From the NCBI GenBank assembly GCA_021775385.1, contig JAJFHW010000366.1:1-7352 (forward strand): a DNA stretch of 7,352 nucleotides, given 5' to 3'. Both the position numbers and the translations under genes were made by a program. Below are positions 6,977 through 7,352 of this stretch, one piece after another. Each line of letters opens with the position of its first letter. Position 1 is the first letter of the stretch. The notes beneath the pieces were generated by a model, which was not told where the DNA came from, searched no databases, and saw only the letters and a list, made by a program, of their open reading frames with translations. Source of the stretch: Hyphomicrobiales bacterium (GTDB lineage: Bacteria > Pseudomonadota > Alphaproteobacteria > Rhizobiales > HXMU1428-3).

Positions 6977-7352
6977 TTATTCAGAGCAGTGAGGTAAATT
7001 CTTTAAACTCAAAATAAAAGCAACGAGTTCCCAACGTTCTTTTTCACTTATTGATACTTTCCAAGATGGCATAACTTTGCTACCTGTTCGGCGGCCTTCA
7101 GCAATAATTGCAAACAAATACTCCGGTGTATGTTCTACCTGACATTGTAAGGGTACCTCACCAGCAGATCCTTTGTCCCCATGGCAATAAGCTGCACAGG
7201 TTTGAGCAAAACGTAGTTCGCCATTTTTTTCAGATTGAGGGTCAGCTAAAATTTTATCTCTCAGAGCGTCACCAGTTAGCTTTTCTTCGACCACCAATTG
7301 TTTCTTTTTATTGGCATCATTGCCGAGGGCTCTTTTTTCAGGGTCTTCATTG
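6977..7352 (-). CDS. Small c-type cytochrome with CX3CH heme motif, C-terminal part (5' end outside window)
   Basis: The frame is open to the right edge and ends at TAA 6977-6979; 124 residues are visible. It is a class-I cytochrome c domain: an N-terminal helix ending F-A-Q-T, the heme site C-A-A-Y-C-H-G (bases 7181-7198 encode C-A-A-Y-C-H), a methionine ligand in K-V-M-P-S-W (Met 94 of the visible part) and the closing helix R-W-E-L-V-A-F-I-L-S-L. Two features are unusual. The heme cysteines are separated by three residues, not two, and there are two more cysteines (C70 and C122), four in all. I recall a methylotrophy-linked family of small four-cysteine cytochromes (TIGR03874, from memory) that this would fit. 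The lysine-rich stretch N-K-K-K-Q before L19 suggests a linker after an unseen signal peptide. The TTG at 7295-7297 is internal, since the frame continues without a stop. It heads the two binding-protein genes and probably accepts electrons from a periplasmic dehydrogenase. Confidence 0.85.
   Translation of the reverse strand, partial: NEDPEKRALGNDANKKKQLVVEEKLTGDALRDKILADPQSEKNGELRFAQTCAAYCHGDKGSAGEVPLQCQVEHTPEYLFAIIAEGRRTGSKVMPSWKVSISEKERWELVAFILSLKNLPHCSE

Noticed and set aside
7181..7198. CX3CH motif as a sequencing insertion or frameshift artefact
   Set aside because: A one-codon gain would be needed, and the reading frame is intact and family-like on both sides with no homopolymer at the site, so I accept the motif as real.

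Overview
The window is AT-rich bacterial DNA with short intergenic gaps, mostly clear Shine-Dalgarno sequences and gene families typical of a respiring proteobacterium: a molybdenum hydroxylase with a Tat signal, a Kef-type antiporter behind an FNR-type box, and a periplasmic c-type cytochrome. An alphaproteobacterium is my best guess, but this rests on family habits only. No rRNA, tRNA, CRISPR array, insertion sequence or phage gene was seen.

Layout. (1) Positions 1-294 (+) hold the C-terminal end of a SAM-dependent O-methyltransferase of the HDW type. (2) Positions 295-642 are a 348-base gap with two weak terminator-like hairpins, a bulged hairpin and no visible gene. (3) Positions 643-3346 (+) are a two-gene operon for a xanthine-oxidase-family molybdenum hydroxylase: a small subunit with two [2Fe-2S] clusters and a large Tat-exported molybdopterin subunit, of the isoquinoline 1-oxidoreductase / aldehyde dehydrogenase kind. 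(4) It converges, with a 21-base gap, on a minus-strand KefB/KefC-like cation:proton antiporter with a C-terminal NAD-binding domain (3368-5068). A perfect FNR-type box lies upstream at class-II spacing from a possible -10. (5) Further upstream on the minus strand, in transcription order, are the end of a small c-type cytochrome (6977 to the window edge) and two paralogous exported substrate-binding-like proteins (6138-6959 and 5202-6053).

The most interesting part is block 5. The cytochrome has a CX3CH heme motif instead of CX2CH, plus two extra cysteines. The two binding proteins resemble the MxaJ/XoxJ-type proteins that accompany PQQ-dependent methanol/alcohol dehydrogenases, and no ABC permease or ATPase is present. 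I infer that this is the tail of a periplasmic alcohol-oxidation cluster whose quinoprotein gene should lie past the right edge. Together with the periplasmic molybdenum hydroxylase, the locus suggests a cell that oxidises small alcohols, aldehydes or N-heterocycles in the periplasm and feeds electrons to cytochromes. That joint picture is inference.
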